DNA of 64,000 nucleotides from positions 132,963,768-133,027,767 of the forward strand of contig NC_045441.1 of assembly GCF_002776525.5 (NCBI RefSeq). Direction: 5' to 3'. Positions 20,826-31,240 of this stretch are shown piece by piece; within the stretch, counting starts at the first letter, position 1; each line of letters starts with the position of its first letter. Below the pieces are notes generated by a model. It was not told the DNA's origin. It did no database searches and saw only the letters and a program-made list of their open reading frames with translations. The stretch is from Piliocolobus tephrosceles. Taxonomy: Eukaryota; Chordata; Mammalia; Primates; Cercopithecidae. Both the position numbers and the translations under genes were made by a program.

Positions 20826-21277
20826 GCAGTAGGTTGAATGATGGCTCCCAAAAATATATTTTCACACTTTCAATGTGGAACTTGTGATTGTGAACTTATT
20901 TGAAAAAGGAAGAGTCTTTAAAATATAATAAAATTAAGGACCTCAAACTGAGACCATCCTGGATTATCCGAGTGGACCCAATGTCCGATGACAAGTTCCT
21001 TACATGAGAGAGAAGAGAAAACAGAGAAGGGGATGTGAAGGTAAAGGTAGAGATTGGAGTTATACATCCACAAGCCAAGAAATACCTTGGGCCACCAGAA
21101 GCTGGAAGATACAAGCAATGATCCTCCCCTAGAGCTGTCAAAGGAAGAGAGCCCTGATGACACTTTGATTTTGGACTCCTGGCCTCCAGAACTATAAGAC
21201 AATATATTTCTGTTACTTTAAGCTACCAAGTTTGTGGTAATTTGTTATGAAAACCCTGGGAAATAAATACACATCCC
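20826..21277 (+). mobile_element. MLT1 LTR (ERVL-MaLR)
   Basis: GTTGAATGATGGCTCCC, TTATTTGAAAAAGGAAGAGTCTTT, ACCATCCTGGATTATCCGAGTGGACCCAATGTC, CCACCAGAAGCTGGAAGA, CTGGCCTCCAGAACTATAAGA and CCAAGTTTGTGGTAATTTGTTATG follow the MLT1 LTR in order. A solo LTR; no internal region is seen. Confidence 0.8.
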
Positions 21278-21568
21278 AATTTTGGTGGCAGTAAGTGCTA
21301 CAGATGGGGATGAAGAAAGCATGAGAGTATATTAGGAAGTGCTGCTGGAGATGAGAAATTTTAAAGAAGATGGTCACAGAATCACCAAGTGAGAAAGAGG
21401 TGTCTGAGCCAAAACCTGTAGAAGCTGAGCGAGTAAGATATGTGGCTACTTGGGCAAAAAACATTCCAGCTAGAGAAACAGCAAGTGAAGATGTGGAATC
21501 TTGAATAGTATGTTTGAGGGAAATTGAAGAGACCGAGAAGCTAGAACAGTGAGAAAAGGGTAAGGTGG

Positions 21569-21936
21569 TGATATGGTTTGGCTCTGTTTCCTCACCCAAA
21601 TTTCATCTTGATTGTAATCCCCACATATCAAAGGGTGAACCTGGTGGGAGGTGATTGCATAATAGGGGTGGTTTCCCCCATGCTGTTCTCATGATAGTGA
21701 GTAAGTTCTCACAAGATCTGATGGTTTTAAAAGTGTTTGTCAGTTCCCCTCTCACTTTCTCTCTCTCTCTTGCCACCATGTTAGATATACCTTCCTTCCC
21801 CTTCACCTTCTGCCATGATTGTAAGTTTCCCGAGGCCTCCCCAACCATGTGGAACTGTGAGTTAATTAAACCTTTTTAAAATAAATTACCCAGTCTTAGG
21901 TAGTTCTTTATAGCTGTGTGAAAACGAATTAATACA
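21569..21936 (+). mobile_element. 5' LTR of a THE1-like MaLR provirus
   Basis: Begins TGATATGGTTTGGCTCTG and ends ...GAATTAATACA. Contains GGTGGGAGGTGATTGCAT, CTCATGATAGTGAGTAAGTTCTCACAAGATCTG and TAAATTACCCAGTCTTAGGTAGTTCTTTATAGC, the THE1/MST LTR signature. The open frame at 21655-21879 is LTR sequence. Confidence 0.9.
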
Positions 21937-23524
21937 GAAAATTCATACCAGGAGCGGGGCACTGCTATAAAGATACCTACAAAGGTGGAAACAACTTTGG
22001 AACTGGGTAATGGGCAGAGGTTGGAACAGTTTTGAGGGCTCAGAGGAAGACAAGAAGATGTGGGAAAGTTTGGAACTTTCTAGAGACTTGTTGCATGGTT
22101 TTGACCAAAATGCTGATAGTGATACGGACAATGAAGTCCAGGCTGAGGTGGTCTTAGGTGGAGACAAGGAATTTCTTGGGAACTAGAGCAAAGGTCACTC
22201 TTCCTATGCTTTAGCAAAGAGATTGGCAGCATTTTGCCCCTGCTCTAGAGACCTGTGGAACTTTGAACTTGAGAGAGATAATTTTCTGGTGCCTATCAGA
22301 AGAAATTTCTAAGCAGCAAAGCATTCAAGATGTGACCTGACTTTTTCTGAAAGCATACAGTCATATCTTTCATAAAGAGATGATCTGAAATTTGAACTTA
22401 CATATAAAAGGGAAGCAGAGAATAAAAGTTTGGAAAATTTGCATTCTGACTATATGGTAGGAAAGAAAAAGGCATTTTCTGGGGAGAAATATAAGCCTGC
22501 TGCAGACATTTGCCTAAGTAACAGGAAGATGAATTTTAATCACCAAGACAATGGGAAAAATGTCTCCAGGGCATTTGAGAAACGTTTATAGTTGCCCCTC
22601 CCATCACAAGCCCAGAGGCCTAGGAGGGATAGATGGTTTCCTGGACTGGGTCCAGGGCCCCACTACTCTGTACAGCCTCAGGACATGGAGCCCTATGTCC
22701 CAGTCACTCCAGCCATGGCTAAATGGGGCCAACCTACAGTTCAGGCTGTTGCTTCAGAGGATGCAAGCCAAAGCCTTACTGGTTTCCACATGGTGTTGGG
22801 CCTGCGGGTGTGCAGAAGACAAGATTTGAACTTTGGGAGCCTCTGCCTAGATTTCAGAGGATGTATCAAAATGCCTGGATGTCCAGGAAAAAGTCTGTTC
22901 TCATGGAGAACCTCTACTAGGGCAAATGCAGAGAGAAAATGTGGAGTCGGAGTCCCCCGACAGAGTCCCCACTGGGGCACTGCCTAGTGGAACTATAAGA
23001 AAAGGGCCACCATCCTCCCAACCCCAGAATAGTAGCTCCACCAATGGCTTGCACTGTGCACCTGGAAAAGCCACAGGCACTCAATGCCAGCCCACGAAAG
23101 CAGCCACAAGGGCTGTACCCTACAGAGCCACAGGGGTAAGGCTGTGCAAGGCCTTGGGAGACCACCTGTTGCATCAGCATGCCCTGGACATGAGGCATGG
23201 AGTCAATGGAGATCATTTTGGAGAGATTTAATGGGTGGCCTGCCAGATTTCAGACTTGCATGGGGCCTATAGCCCTTTGTTTTGGCCAATTTTTCCCATT
23301 TGGAATGGGGACAGTTACCCAATCATTGTATCTTGGACACAACTAACTTGTTGATTTTACAGGCTCAGGGAAGAAGGGACTTGCCTTGTCTCAGATGAGA
23401 CTTTGGACTTGGACTTTCGAGTTAATGCTGGAGTGAGTTAAGATTTTGGGGTACTGTTGGGAAAGCATAATTGTGTTTTGAAATGTGAAAAGGACATGAA
23501 ATTTGGGAGTCTTCAGGGGTATAA
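21937..23524 (+). mobile_element. Internal region of the THE1-like MaLR provirus (non-coding relic)
   Basis: About 1.6 kb beginning with GGTACCAGAG-like text just after the LTR and then matching the MaLR internal sequence throughout (for example GGTGGAAACAACTTTGGAACTGGGTAA and AGACTTGTTGCATGGTTTTGACC). This internal sequence is non-autonomous in MaLRs and has no full gag or pol. The overlapping open frames at 22551-23272 are fragments of it in several phases and encode nothing recognisable. They are not genes. Confidence 0.85.
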
Positions 23525-23878
23525 TAATATGGTTTGACTCTGTGTCCCCACAAAAATCTCATCTTGATTGTAATCCCCATTTTGTTGAGGGAGGGACCTG
23601 GTGGGTGGTGACTGGATCACGGAAGCAGTTTCCTCCATGCTGTTCTCATAATAGTGAGTGAGTTTTCACAAGATATGATGGTTTTAAAAGTGTTTGGCAG
23701 TTCCCTCCTCACTTTGTCTTTCTCCTGCTGCCATGTAAGATGTGCCTTGCTTCTTCTTTGCCTTTTGCCATGATGGTAAGTTTCCAGGTATGTGGAACTG
23801 AGTCAATTAAGCCTTTTTTTAAATGAATTACCCAGTCTCAGGTAGTTCTTTATAGCACTGTAAAAACAGACTAATACA
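23525..23878 (+). mobile_element. 3' LTR of the THE1-like MaLR provirus
   Basis: Begins TAATATGGTTTGACTCTG (first bases altered) and ends ...CAGACTAATACA. Same order as the 5' LTR, with scattered substitutions and small indels. No clear 5-base target duplication joins the outer flanks. Confidence 0.88.
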
Positions 23879-24264
23879 GCAGAGTAGGAGATAAGATAAG
23901 AGAGGCAAGAATAGGCCAGACACTGTTGAACCTGTAGCCAATGTGAGAAAATGCTGGGTTTTACTCTGAAAGAGATGGGAAACCATTGGTAAGTTTAGAG
24001 CAGTGGGGTGATATGATCTTTTTGCTTTAAAAGGATCTCCCTAGCTTTTGGTGAAGAACAGACTTGCATAAGGCAAGGGCAAGAAAAGAAATAACATTTA
24101 TGAATCCATTATGGTATCATGGTGACACACAATGGTGGATTTGACGAGCAGTAGTTGTGGAAATGGGGTGAAATGGTGTGATTTTAGATGTCTTTTGAAG
24201 ATGGTGACAATACAGCATGTATATTCAGTCCATGTGGACCAGCTTGATAAAATATTCAGAGCAC

Positions 24265-24690
24265 ACTTTGTGAAGAGCTCTCATTAGTCAGATTTTGCTG
24301 CAAACAAACCACCCCAAAATATAGCAGCTTAAAATTATTAGGTTTGAAGTCTGTAGATTTGCTGGGCAGGTCCACTGATTATGTCTGGGCTTGCTCACGT
24401 GTCTGCAGTCAACTAGCAGGTCACTGGGAGCACGCCTGTGAGGTCTTCCCTCCACCTGGTCTCCTATCCTCCAGCAGGCTGTCCTGAGTTTGCCACATGG
24501 AGATCAAAGTGCTCTCAGAGAGGAGAAGCTTGGCAAACTCTTAAGGTCTACACTCAGCATTCACATTCTATTGGCCAAAGTAAGCCCATATTCAAGAGGT
24601 AGAGCAATAGACTCCACTTTTTGATGAAAAGACCTGAAAAGAACTGTGGGCTCTTTGGTAGTCTGTCACAGCTTTTTCCCTGAAACAAAA
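24265..24690. mobile_element. Unassigned ancient interspersed repeat
   Basis: TTTGCTGCAAACAAACCACCCCAAAATATAGCAGCTTAAAA and CTGCAGTCAACTAGCAGGTCACTGGGAGCACGCC are text that I know from a common ancient mammalian repeat, but I cannot name the family with certainty. Diverged and non-coding. Confidence 0.4.
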
Positions 24691-24889
24691 ATAAATTTTA
24701 AAAATGACCTTTTCCAAATTATTTTTCCACTGCTTTTTTATAGCTGGTAACAGATGCAACTCATTTTATACATGTCACTATGAATTTTTATAGGAGGTAA
24801 CTACAAATATGAAAAATAGTACCTCTATAACACTAACGGAAAGAGACAATAAACCTGAGGAAGCATGAAAGATAGTATCATTTACATTT

Positions 24890-26245
24890 TTAAAAAAGTT
24901 TTCATTTAAGTAAAAGTACCAACATCCTAAGTCTACAGCTCAAAGCATTTTCACAAATTGCACACAGCCCATGAAACCAGCACCCACATCAGGAGAAAAA
25001 GAATCACCAGAAACTACACCCCCATGTGCATTTTCAGTCATAATTCCAAGAGTAACTGTTGTCCTACTTCAAACAGCAGAGGTGGATTTTGTGAGATATT
25101 TTAGTTAAAAAATTGAATTACACAATATGCAATCCTCTGTATATAGCTTCTTTCACTCAATTTTATGTTTCTGAGATCTTTCCTGTTGTTACATGTAGTT
25201 GTTGATAACATATTCTTATCATAGTATAGTATTTCACTGTGTGAAAATACTATAATTAGTCAGAATGGTGATTACTGAAAAGTCAAGAAACAACAGATGC
25301 TGGTGAGGCTGTAGAGAAATAGGAATGCTTTTACACTGTTGGTGGGAATTTAGTGCAATCATCGTGGAAGATAGTATGGTGATTCCTCAAGGATTTAAAA
25401 CCAGAAATACTATTTGACCCAGCAATCCCATTACTGGGTATATACCTAAAGGAATATGAATCATTTCATTATAAAGATACATGCATGATTGCTTATGTTC
25501 ATTGCAGCACTATTCACAATAGCAAAGACATGGAATCAACCTAAATGTCCATCAGCGATAGACTGGATAAAGAAAATGTGGTAAATATGCATTATGGAAT
25601 ACTATGCAGCCATAAAAATAAGTGAGATCACATCCTTTGCAGGGACACAGATGAAGCTGGAAGCCATCATCCTTAGCAAACTAACACAGGAACAGAAAAC
25701 CAAACACCGCATGTTCTCACTCATAAGTGGGAGTTGAACAAGGAGAACACATGGGCACAAGGAGGGGAACATCACACACCAGGGCCTGTCAGGGATGGGG
25801 ATGGGGAGGGAGTGCATCCATCAGGATAAATAGCTAAGGCATGCAGGGCTTAATACTTAGGTGATAGGTTGATAAGTGCAGCAAACCACCATGGCACACA
25901 TCTACCTATGTAACAAACCTGCATGTCCTGCACATATATCCCGAAACTTAAAATAAAATAGAAATTTTGAAAAGAGAAAATACTATAATTTATTTATCCT
26001 TTTTGCTCTTTCTGTATAGTGTCCAGTTTGGGACCATCATGAATAGCATTGTATGGCTATTCTAGTACATATCTTTGCTGAACCTATAGATGTATTTCTG
26101 TTTGGCATATAACTAAGACTGGAATTGCTAAATCACAGGATATGAATACGCCCAGCCTGAAAACATATTGTGAAATAGTTTTTCAAAGTGGCTGTACCAA
26201 TTTACACTCCCATCAGCACTGTATGAGCAGTTGAGAAGGTAGTTT
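24890..26245 (-). mobile_element. Old L1M, reverse, interrupted by a younger sense L1
   Basis: The parts 24890-25257 and 25976-26245 read as the reverse complement of an L1M 3' region: CAATATGCAATCCTCTGTATATAGC, TCACTCAATTTTATGTTTCTGAGATC, GTCCAGTTTGGGACCATCATGAATAGC, GGAATTGCTAAATCACAGGATATG and GTGGCTGTACCAATTTACACTCCC. The sense L1 at 25258-25975 sits inside it. Confidence 0.7.
25258..25975 (+). mobile_element. 5'-truncated L1PA-type L1, 3' end
   Basis: Sense L1 from the ORF2 C-terminus to the 3' end (GTCAGAATGGTGATTACTGAAAAGTC..., ending CGAAACTTAAAATAAAATAG). A perfect 15-base target duplication GAAAATACTATAATT flanks it (25243-25257 and 25976-25990). The ORF2 remnant is broken by stops and frameshifts. 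Confidence 0.93.
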
Positions 26246-26281
26246 TAAATGGTTAAAACTTCTGAATGAAGTGGAAACATT

Positions 26282-26755
26282 CATTATAAAGAGACACGCA
26301 TGCATATGTTCACTGCAGCACTACTTACAATAGCAAAGACATGTAATCAATCTAAATGTCCATCAGTGATAGGCTGGATAAAGAAAATGTTGTACATATA
26401 CACCATGGAATACTATTTAGCCATAAAAAGAATGAGATCATGTCCTTTGTGGGAACATAGATGGAGCTGGAGGCCATTATCACAAGAACAGCAAACCAAC
26501 AACCACGTGTTCTCATTTATAAGTGGGAGTTAAATGATGAGAACACATGAACACATAGAGGGGAATAACACACACTGGGGCCTATCAGAGGGTGGAGGGT
26601 GGGAAGAGGAAGAGGATCAGGAAAAACAACTAATGGGTACTAGGCTTAATACATGGGTGATGAAATAATCTCCACAACAAACCTCCATAACACAAGTTTA
26701 CCTATGTAACAAACCTGCATTTGTATTCCTGAACTTAAAATAAAAGTTAAAAAAA
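26282..26755 (+). mobile_element. 5'-truncated L1, 3' end
   Basis: Begins mid-ORF2 tail with TATAAAGAGACACGCATGC and runs through CATAAGTGG-type and GGGGAATAACACACACTGGGG 3' UTR text to CCTGAACTTAAAATAAAAG. The open frame at 26300-26533 is the last part of ORF2 with an internal deletion. No clean target duplication found. Confidence 0.85.
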
Positions 26756-26774
26756 TCAAATGAAAAGTTTTTTT

Positions 26775-28444
26775 CCAAATGGAAAAAAATTCCATGCTGA
26801 TGGATAGGAAGAATCAATATCGTGAAAATGGCCATACTGCCCAAAGTAATTTATAGATTCAAAGCTATTCCCATCAAGTTACCATTGACTTTTTTCACAG
26901 AATTAGAAAAAACTGCTTTAAACTTCATATGGAACCAAAAAAGAGAGCCTGTATAGCCAAGACAATCCTAAGCAAAAAAACAAAGCTCGAGGCATCACAT
27001 TACCTGACTTCAAACTATACTGCAAGGTTACGGTAACCAAAACAGCATGGTCCTGGTACCAAAACAGATATACAGACCAATGGAACAAAACAGAGACCTC
27101 ATAAATAACACCTACACATCTACAACCATCTGATCTTCGACAAACCTAACAGAAGCAAGCAATGGGGAAATGATTCTCTATTTCACAAATGGTGCTGGGA
27201 AAACTGGCTAGCCATATGCAGAAAAGTGAAACTGGATGCCTTTCTTACACCTTATACAAAAATTAACTCGAAATGGATTAAAGGCTTACATGTAAGACCA
27301 AAAACCATAAAAACCCTAGAATAAAACCTAGGCAATACTGTTCAGGACATAGGCATGGGCAAAGACTTCTTGACTAAAACACTGAAAGCAATTGCAACAA
27401 AATCAAAATAGACAAATGGGATCCAATTAAACTAAATAGCTTATGCACAGCAAAGGAAACTATCATCAGAATGAACAGGCAACCTACAGAATGGTAGAAA
27501 ATTTTTGCAATCTATCCATCTGACAAAGGGCTAATATCCAGAATCTGCAATGAACTTAAACAAATTTACAAGAAAAAACCCATCAAAAAGTGGGTAAAGG
27601 ATATGAACAGACACTTCTCAAAAGAAGACACTTATGGAACCAACAGACATGAGAAAAAAGGCTTATCAACACTGGTTATTAGAGAAATGCAAATCAAAAC
27701 CACAATGAGATACCATCTCATGCCAAGTTAGAATGGTGATCACTAAAAAGTCAGGAAACAAAAAATGCTGGCGAGGATGTGGAAAAATAGGAATGCTTTT
27801 ACACTGTTGGTGGGAGTGTAAATTAGTTCAACCCTTGTGGAAGACAGTGTGGCAATTCCTCAAGGATCTAGAACCAGAAACACCATTTGACCCAGCAATC
27901 CCATTACTGGGTATATATCGAAAGGATTATAAATCATGCTGCTATAAAGACACATGCACACATATGTTTATTGCAGCACTATTTACAATAGCAAAGACTT
28001 GGAACCAACCCAAATGCCCATCATTAACAGGTTTGATAAAGAAAATGTGGCACATATACACCACGGAATACTATGCAGCCATAAAAAAGAATGAGTTCAT
28101 GTCCTTTGCAGGGACATGGATGAAGCTGGAAACCATCATTCCCAGCAAACTAACACAGGAACAGAAAACCAAACATTGCATATTCTCACTCATAAGTGGG
28201 AGTTGAACAATGAGAACACATGGACACAGGGAGGGGAACATCACATACTTGTGCCTGTCGGGGGGTAGGGGGCAAGGGGAGGGAGAACATTAGGACAAAT
28301 GCCTAATGCATGCAGGGCCTGAAACCTAGATGACAGGTTGATGGGTGCAGCAAATCACCATGGCACATGTATACCCATGTAACAAACCTCACGTTGTGCA
28401 CATGTATCCCAGAACTTAAAGTATAATTTAAAAAAAAAAAGAAA
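26775..28444 (+). mobile_element. 5'-truncated L1 of about 1.67 kb
   Basis: Sense L1 starting in the ORF2 reverse transcriptase/thumb region (CCATGCTGATGGATAGGAAGAATC) and running through the 3' UTR to an A tail (28428-28440). An imperfect target duplication GAAAAGTTT.TTT lies at 26762 and 28445. The ORF2 frame carries stops (for example in CCTAGAATAAAACC near 27316). The last 157 codons (27733-28206) stay open. Confidence 0.9.
27733..28206 (+). pseudogene. L1 ORF2 C-terminal fragment
   Basis: 157 codons of the L1 ORF2 C-terminal region, including the cysteine-histidine cluster CWRGCGKIGMLLHCWWEC (C-X3-C-X7-H-X4-C) and the usual final serine-leucine-isoleucine-rich end. The endonuclease and reverse transcriptase catalytic parts are absent, so the fragment cannot act as an intact retrotransposon protein. 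It is listed as a relic, not as a gene. Confidence 0.88.
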
Positions 28445-29308
28445 GAAAAGTTTATTTTCATGAGAAATTCATATCGCATTAAAATTTAATAAAATATTTT
28501 TAAGTAATTATAATGTAGATATTTTATATTTACACATGAATACAAACACCTGGGGCTAAGAGTTACTATTATAATCTTATTTTTATGTTTATTTAGGAAG
28601 TTACAGTATAGTTACCTCTGTACCCATTAGGAAGAAAAATTGGGGGATATAAATAAATGCCTTTATGCTTGTGTTTGGAAACCACTTGGAAAAAGTTGTA
28701 ATATCCAAGGATTGTAAATATTCAAACACAGTATAACTAGGCTAATCTATCTAAAATTATAACTCGGGAAATTTAGATTGCAAATAATGCCCGATTAACA
28801 CTCCTGAAAGAGCCTCTCACACATAGAAAGACAAAAATTCACAGCTGTATTGATAATTAGCTATATAAAGGAGCTCTTAACATTTAGTTTGTGCTTGTCT
28901 CACAAACTGGGAAAAGAGAGCTGATGAGAATCCTCAGCACGGTCCGTACAACTAATTTAAGATGAGCAATCCTGTCAATGGCTGTGATGCTGCTCTAAGA
29001 AAAGACATAGAACTTTCCATGTGTCCTTGCTGCCACAAATATGTACTGATATGTTCGTTTCCGATAATGTTTTACACTCTAAGAAAATTAGAAGCAGTTG
29101 GGCCAATGAGAAGTAACTTCCTACGTCTGCTGACGGTGACAGCATGGCACATAAGGTTATTATAGCTATACTATTAGCAAGCTGAGCTCTAGTCACAGGA
29201 AGGTAAGCTGTAGGAACTATCCTGCTTGCCCAGATAATGTTTTGAAATCCAATACTCTTGAATAGGCATCTAAAGTCAGGGCCAAGAATGGTTAAAACAC
29301 AGCCAAAA
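28445..29308. other. Unassigned AT-rich interval, no gene seen
   Basis: No recognisable repeat or coding content. The short open frames on both strands here lack domains; the minus-strand frame 28975-29358 runs into the following Alu. Confidence 0.4.
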
Positions 29309-29627
29309 GGCCAGGTGCAGCGACTCATGCCTGTAATCCCAGCACTTTGGGGGGCCAAGGCAGGTGAATCACCTGAGGTCAGGAGTTTGGGACCAGCCTG
29401 ACCAACATGGTGAAACCCCTCTCTACCAAAAATACAAAAAAAAATTAGCCAGGTGTGGTGGCGGGTGCCTACAGTCCCAGCTACTCAGGAGGCTGAGGCA
29501 GGAGAATCACTTGAATCTGGGTGGCAGAGGTTGCAGTGAGCCGAGATCATGCCGTTGCACTCCAGCCCGGGCGACAGAGCAATACTCCGTCTCAAAAAAA
29601 AAAAAAGAAAGAAAGAAAGAAAAAATA
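29309..29627 (+). mobile_element. AluS
   Basis: GGCCAGGTGCAGCGACTCATGCC through GATCACCTGAGGTCAGGAG-type left arm to CCTGGGCGACAGAGC-type right arm, with a tail that has become A13 then (GAAA)n (29594-29627). Confidence 0.88.
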
Positions 29628-30290
29628 CCCAAGAGAGCTGCTATTCATTCTCTAATCACCTGTACCCTGAGGGTGTGAGCAGACTGCATCCTTCCTAGGA
29701 ACCAAGAGTGGGAAATTGGGGACTCCTTTCCTGTTTTGTCCACTATAACTTAATTAACTGTTTTTCTTTCTTAAGTAAACCCTTATGTTAACAATCTACT
29801 ACCTTGTATATAGTGGGTTTCTCTAACGATATCCGTCTAATTTGGGAATGATCACCAGACTGAAGCCCAAGACTGACACTGCCTAATGCCATAGTCTGGG
29901 CTGAATGAAAACAATGGTAAGGAAGAAAAGTGGTCTGGTTAAAACCTATTTCGATTTGATTTCATGAAAGAAAAGATCTGCAAAAAGATAGGAAGATGCC
30001 TCGAACCTCTGTATTGAATCTTGGCAAATTTCACCTTAGTTAAATATGAGCTAGAACAATGACAACAGCACATACCTATGGACACGAGGAAGCCACAGCA
30101 TGTAAAGACCCAGGAAAAGAGTGTATGTCTGAAAATGGCATATGGCAGAATCTACAGGAAATTCAAGGAAACTGGTTTGCATTCTCCCAAGAATTCAAGG
30201 ATTTATGGCTTTTACCATTAAAGTACATAGTCAAGGAAAAAATAATATGAGATGAAGAGTTCACTGTATAAAGAGAAAACAGATTATTAA
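29628..30290. other. Unassigned interval, no gene seen
   Basis: Contains an open frame of 63 codons at 30059-30250 without recognisable content. No repeat family recognised. Confidence 0.35.
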
Positions 30291-30291
30291 G

Positions 30292-31240
30292 AAATGTTTT
30301 AGATGCAAGCAGCTGGAGGTTTGACTCAAGCTGGATTAAACAGTAATGAGAATTTATTGCTTCGAGTAACCTAACAAAGGTGAGACACATTTTAGACGAG
30401 GCTTGATCCTCAGGTCAGTGGTATCTCCAACATCCCGTTTCCTTTAATCTGTCTTTCTGCCTGCCACATGGTTGGCTTCCACTTGGAACTGACTTTCTTT
30501 GTGGTCATAATATGTCTGTCAGCATTTTCTGGGACTCCAGGCTTCTTCTAGCAGGAAGAGAATGCCTCTCCTGGCACTTATTCCAAACCAACGGATATTT
30601 CTTTCCTAGAAAACCTTATAAAATTTCTCCTCAGATGTTATGGATTAGAATTTAGTCATATGTCCATGCCTTTCCCTGAAACCATCTCTATGGCCAAGAG
30701 ACTGAAACATGCTAATGGGCTTAAGCCAGTCAGGGATTACACCTGGGACCAGAAATGGAATCGACCTCCAAAGCTCATGGGCTACACAAAGGAGATTACA
30801 CACCTGAATTAAAATTGTGATTCTGTTACCAACAGGAGTGTGTTAGTCCATTTTCACGCTGCTGATGGGAAATTTACAAAAGAAAGAGGCTTATTGGACT
30901 CACAGTTTCACATGGCTGGGGAGGCCTCACAATCGTGGTGGAAGGCAAGGAGGAGCAAGTCACATCTTACGTGGATGGCAGCAGGCAGAGAGAGAGCTTG
31001 TGCATAAAAACTCTTATTTTCAAAACCATCAGATCTTATGAAACCCAATCACTATCATGAGAACAACATGAGAAAGACCTGACATGATTCAATCATCTCC
31101 CACCAGGTCCCTCCCAAAACACGTGGGAATTATGGTAGCTACAAGATGAGATTTGGGTGGGGACACAGAGCTAAACCATATCAAGGAGGGAGCAGTTGAT
31201 GCTGAGTAGCTCAAAACAGTACATACCCACTATACTACTT
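30292..31240. mobile_element. Unassigned ancient repeat split by a MaLR solo LTR
   Basis: The left part (30292-30838) includes TGACTCAAGCTGGATTAAAC..GAATTTATTGCTTCGAGTAACCTAAC, CCAGTCAGGGATTACACC and the end TCTGTTACCAACAGGAG. The right part (31184-31240) resumes AGGAGGGAGCAGTTGATGCTGAG. The joined order is that of one old interspersed family I know by sight but cannot name. Confidence 0.45.
30839..31183 (-). mobile_element. MST/THE1-type MaLR solo LTR, reverse
   Basis: TGTGTTAGTCCATTTTCACGCTGCTG at one end and GATTTGGGTGGGGACACAGAGCTAAACCATATCA at the other: the reverse complement of a MaLR LTR from end to end. A perfect 5-base target duplication AGGAG flanks it (30834-30838 and 31184-31188). 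There is no internal region, so recombination between two LTRs or a lone LTR is implied. Confidence 0.92.

Larger units (their letters stand above)
21290..24180 (-). mobile_element. L2 LINE relic split by a MaLR provirus
   Basis: The two outer parts (21290-21568 and 23879-24180) read as one old L2 stretch: GCATGAGAG...AACCTGTAGAAG... ACATTCCAGCTAGAGAAACAGCAAG on the left, then AGGCCAGAC..., GATGGGAAACCATTGGTAAG, GAGCAGTGGGGTGATATGATC and AAAAGGATCTCCCTAGCTTTTGG on the right. This order is the L2 3' sequence in reverse. The MaLR element at 21569-23878 divides it. Confidence 0.6.

Noticed and set aside
20447..20851. 134-codon minus-strand open frame with Cys-Val and His-Thr repeats
   Set aside because: It is the translation of the inverted-duplication arm and the flanking TG/AC microsatellites.
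22551..23272. Cluster of overlapping open frames of up to 131 codons on both strands
   Set aside because: They lie wholly in the internal region of the THE1-like MaLR element, which is known not to encode complete proteins; frames overlap in several phases and match no domain.
23525..23878. Independent MaLR insertion
   Set aside because: Its orientation, the continuous internal sequence and the paired 5' LTR at 21569 show it is the 3' LTR of one provirus.
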